64,000 nucleotides of DNA, from NCBI GenBank assembly GCA_002104905.1, contig MCFE01000029.1:1-64000 (forward strand). The letters run 5' to 3'. The notes below the pieces were generated by a model, which saw nothing but the letters and a program-made list of their open reading frames with translations, was not told the DNA's origin and did no database searches. How positions within the stretch are numbered: position 1 is the first letter of the stretch; every line of letters starts with the position of its first letter. This document shows positions 61,701-64,000 of this stretch, in pieces. This stretch comes from Basidiobolus meristosporus CBS 931.73 (taxonomy: Eukaryota; Basidiobolomycota; Basidiobolomycetes; Basidiobolales; Basidiobolaceae). A program made the position numbers and the translations under genes.

Positions 61701-62336
61701 TATATGCATGAAAAGTAAGAGAAATGGCTGAGTTAGGAAGTAAGGAGTGTGAAAAAGAGGCAATAGCCAATCAATCTATACAAACATAGGAGTTGATAAA
61801 GTGTCTGGGATCAAGAAGTGAGAAAACTGGCAGAGAACTAATCAAAAGCCACTTTTGTATTTTTGAAATCAAAAATTTTGACCAAGTTTTTTGTGAAATC
61901 AGGGATGCAATTATTTTTGACAGGCTTTGAACAGTGTTCTGATGGGATTGATACCTCTTAGTCACAGGACTTAGAATTTGCGACAGCCTTTTGACAGGAT
62001 CATCAAAATAATCTTTCATGGATGGTGGGGTGATGTTATGATGGCCACTTGCTGGTCCTCAGCCCAAGGTACTTAGCCATATTCCAATCTACCTCAGAGC
62101 TAATCCATATGAAAAATCTCTAACTTGGAATTTTGGCCTGTAGTCTGCTAGTAATTTAATATTATTTAGAAGGTATTCAGACAGCATTTTTTTGCAAGAA
62201 TTTAGTTGCAATTTTTGATGTAAATTGTTGGCTTCTTATCTCCAGATATGGTATGAATCTTGGTTGTCCCAGTCTCCTCTTGAAAAATATGTCTGCTTGT
62301 TTGCCCAACTGCTGGTATATGAGATAATGATAGTTG
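61701..62336. other. Interior of element C without a clear gene
   Basis: Repeat sequence shared with 57870-58170 and 60175-60270 (inverted). An 82-codon minus frame, 62019-61771, has no motif. Confidence 0.4.
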
Positions 62337-62591
62337 TCAGACTTGAGAAAGTTGGAGTTCAACTGATTTTATGACAGTATGCTGCTGGCCTTTTAATATT
62401 TTTTCTCTTAGGGTATGGTCAGCATGTGGCTCTGCAAAGATTCTCAACTGCCTGCTTGACTGAAAGCCTAAGGAATCTGCATTATTACCTTCAGTTGATG
62501 TAGCCCTGCTTGTTGCACTGAATTTCAAGGCAACCTGTGGTCCAACCATTGTGGTAGGGTAATCATAACTCCAACAGACAAGCTTCTCCAT
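62337..62591 (-). pseudogene. Opposing accessory ORF of element C
   Basis: 84 codons, homologous to 44558-44749: FSATSRAT, EGNNADSLG, SSRQLRIFA. It lies upstream of and opposite to Tnp2, as in element A. Confidence 0.5.
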
Positions 62592-63069
62592 TCAGCTATT
62601 AAGATGCACTTATTCATATTTAATCTTTTCAATATTATCCCATAAATCTTTGCCCAGAGATTATCAGTATTATCCCCATATGATGTTTACTCTGATTAGT
62701 TATCAGCATTAGTTATCAAAATGTTATTTAGCTTTGTGATCTTCAGAAGTACCCGCATTAGGCAAGTACCTATGTCAGCACCTATGACACAAGAAATGGG
62801 TTTGTGTTACCATCCCTACCACTTCTATATTATATATAGTCTCTCTTTGTTACACAGGCTCCACATTACTGATCCCTGATTGGACAGATGTGCTATACCT
62901 TCTAGAACTTTCCAGAACCATCTTAGAGTAGTATTAGCTCATAATGATGTCATCAAGAACTCTACTGATGCCTAGAACACCATTTTTTGCTGCTGTCAAC
63001 AGTGGAATTTGGTTGAGAACCAGACATCTTTGCTTTATTTTTTGGCAGCATGCAAATGGAAGTGAGTCC
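62592..63069. other. Region between accessory ORF and Tnp2 in element C
   Basis: AT-rich, no ORF with motifs. Probably the shared upstream region of the two opposing ORFs, longer here than the 40-180 bp in element A. An inserted repeat is possible, but I could not define its ends. Confidence 0.3.
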
Positions 63070-64000
63070 AACCACAGGGGAAATGGTTTTTCATATACAT
63101 TTGTATGTGGTGCCACAACTTTTTATATAATAGACTTGTTCCATTGTGCCATTGATCATAGTGCCAGACAGTGCTGTATATTTTGTTATTAATTTGATAT
63201 TTTAGGGTCATATGCATATCAATTTTGATCGCAAATTGGCACTGCATGGCGCCATCTGGCACTCTGTGACATGATCAGGCACCATCTGGCATACTCTGGC
63301 ACTATTGGGCACTATGATCAGTTGGAATGATGGAACAAGTCTAATGCTTACTATGGCAGGTCATCATTGAATGTTACCTTTGTGTAGGTGCAAGGTGTCA
63401 AATACAAGACTGTCTTCAATTCACATGAGTATTGAAAAAACACTAGTATGATAGAGTCATATTCTTATGTGGAACTGTTTGCCCCATGGATAAGACTACA
63501 TTGACTCAGCACCTTAAGAGACAAGAAGAAAGACCATGTGGCTATTGCAACAAGCCTCTCAGCCATGAAGCACACAGACAGTATTGTGAGTATTACAAGG
63601 ATCATGGTCTGTATATTACCACACTAGTCATATTTCACCATCCATCAGTTACTATAGTACCATCAATATCTTGCCAGCCACTTGATACTTCTATAACTGC
63701 ACCTTGCCATACTTGTCACCTTCTGCAAACTGAGTCAGGTGAGTGTGCAATGCCTTTAAGCACAACCTAGCCTTCTGAACATGGCATGCAAAGTGATAGC
63801 TCTGAAAAAGTAGGCTCACTGGTGGATTGTGAGCCTATCTTTCCTAACAACAGTACCTTGCATGAGCCTGGCAAATTCCTGATATGCAATGAGATAACAC
63901 CTGTAGATGAAAAAGTAGAGGATACTCTATGGATCCAAGTGAGCTGAGAATTCCATCTACTGATGAATGATGTTATATTGTGGCTAGAGAAATGGTATGT
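63070..64000 (+). pseudogene. Tnp2 transposase C, N-terminal part (3' partial)
   Basis: 63070-63131 FSYTFVCGATTFYI is interrupted by the MITE and resumes at 63343. CGYCNKPLSHEAHRQYCEYY (63535-63600) matches the Cys/His cluster of A but has His in place of a Cys. QTESGECAMPL and MQSDSSEKVGSLVDCEPIF follow, with stops at 63768 and 63946. The rest lies beyond the window. Confidence 0.68.
63132..63342. mobile_element. Palindromic MITE, copy 4 (short, diverged)
   Basis: 211 bp with the same ends AGACTTGTTCC / GGAACAAGTCT and GTGCCA-type subrepeats, but a different centre. Target duplication AAT (63129-63131 and 63343-63345). Excision restores the Tnp2 sequence seen in A (ttataaagcttactat vs atataatgcttactat). 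Confidence 0.82.

Larger units (their letters stand above)
60670..64000 (+). mobile_element. Tnp2/CACTA-like element C (runs off the window)
   Basis: Begins with CTATGAGAAATAATTTGG (60670), the inverted counterpart of the end at 41018. Order: unknown ORF R3 (+), opposing accessory ORF (-, 62591-62337), Tnp2 N terminus (+, from about 63070). The palindromic MITE copy 4 sits inside the Tnp2 N-terminal region. Confidence 0.6.

Noticed and set aside
1-64000. tRNA, rRNA, CRISPR or phage features
   Set aside because: I saw no cloverleaf-like sequence with A/B boxes, no rRNA and no spaced repeat array. A tRNAscan-type run would be decisive for tRNAs.

Overview
The window comes from a fungal nuclear genome, most likely an agaricomycete basidiomycete. 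Genes are split by many 55-80 bp GT-AG introns with CTNAY-like branch points. The gene set includes a Fet3-type ferroxidase, a GH18 chitinase with CBM5/12 modules, a HIRAN-SNF2-RING Rad5 protein and a CCDC130/Yju2 splicing factor. The repeats are Copia, Gypsy, Tnp2/CACTA and PIF/Harbinger elements. A Rhizoctonia-like species would fit, but the sequence does not prove it.

Positions 1-25.9 kb are gene-bearing. In order they hold: the 3' part of a VLIG-type large GTPase with a terminal RING (+); a FET3 multicopper ferroxidase (-); a 12-exon chitinase (-); a RAD5/HLTF-like helicase-ubiquitin ligase (+); a single-finger GATA factor (+); glycine-cleavage H protein (-); CCDC130 (+); and a small secreted Kre9/Knh1-like protein (+). 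I re-derived the exon structures by hand from splice sites and frame continuity. The genes look unrelated in function (iron uptake, cell wall, DNA-damage tolerance, one-carbon metabolism, splicing). The FET3 promoter carries two exact copies of the ATCWGATAA motif of fungal iron-responsive GATA repressors.

From about 26.0 kb to the end the sequence becomes AT-richer and is a nested transposon block with no intact host gene. 27.2-41.0 kb holds at least four Copia copies, two in tandem sharing an LTR and two on the minus strand. The third is split by a young non-autonomous LTR element (33961-37273) whose 349-bp LTRs read as identical and which has a perfect 5-bp target duplication. 41.0-64.0 kb is a mosaic of a Tnp2 (CACTA-like) family. 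It is broken by a decayed Gypsy element (44844-49781), a solo Gypsy LTR, a solo Copia-like LTR and a fragment of a Harbinger transposase.

The most unusual component is a family of long palindromic elements (four copies, 211-862 bp) with ends AGACTTGTTCCGTTGG. Each copy has a perfect 3-bp target duplication, and two empty sites can be reconstructed from related copies. The same terminal sequence closes the Harbinger fragment at 57005, which points to PIF/Harbinger as the mobilising family. The Tnp2 copies also suggest a recurring layout of three ORFs: an unknown ORF, an opposing coiled-coil ORF, then the transposase.
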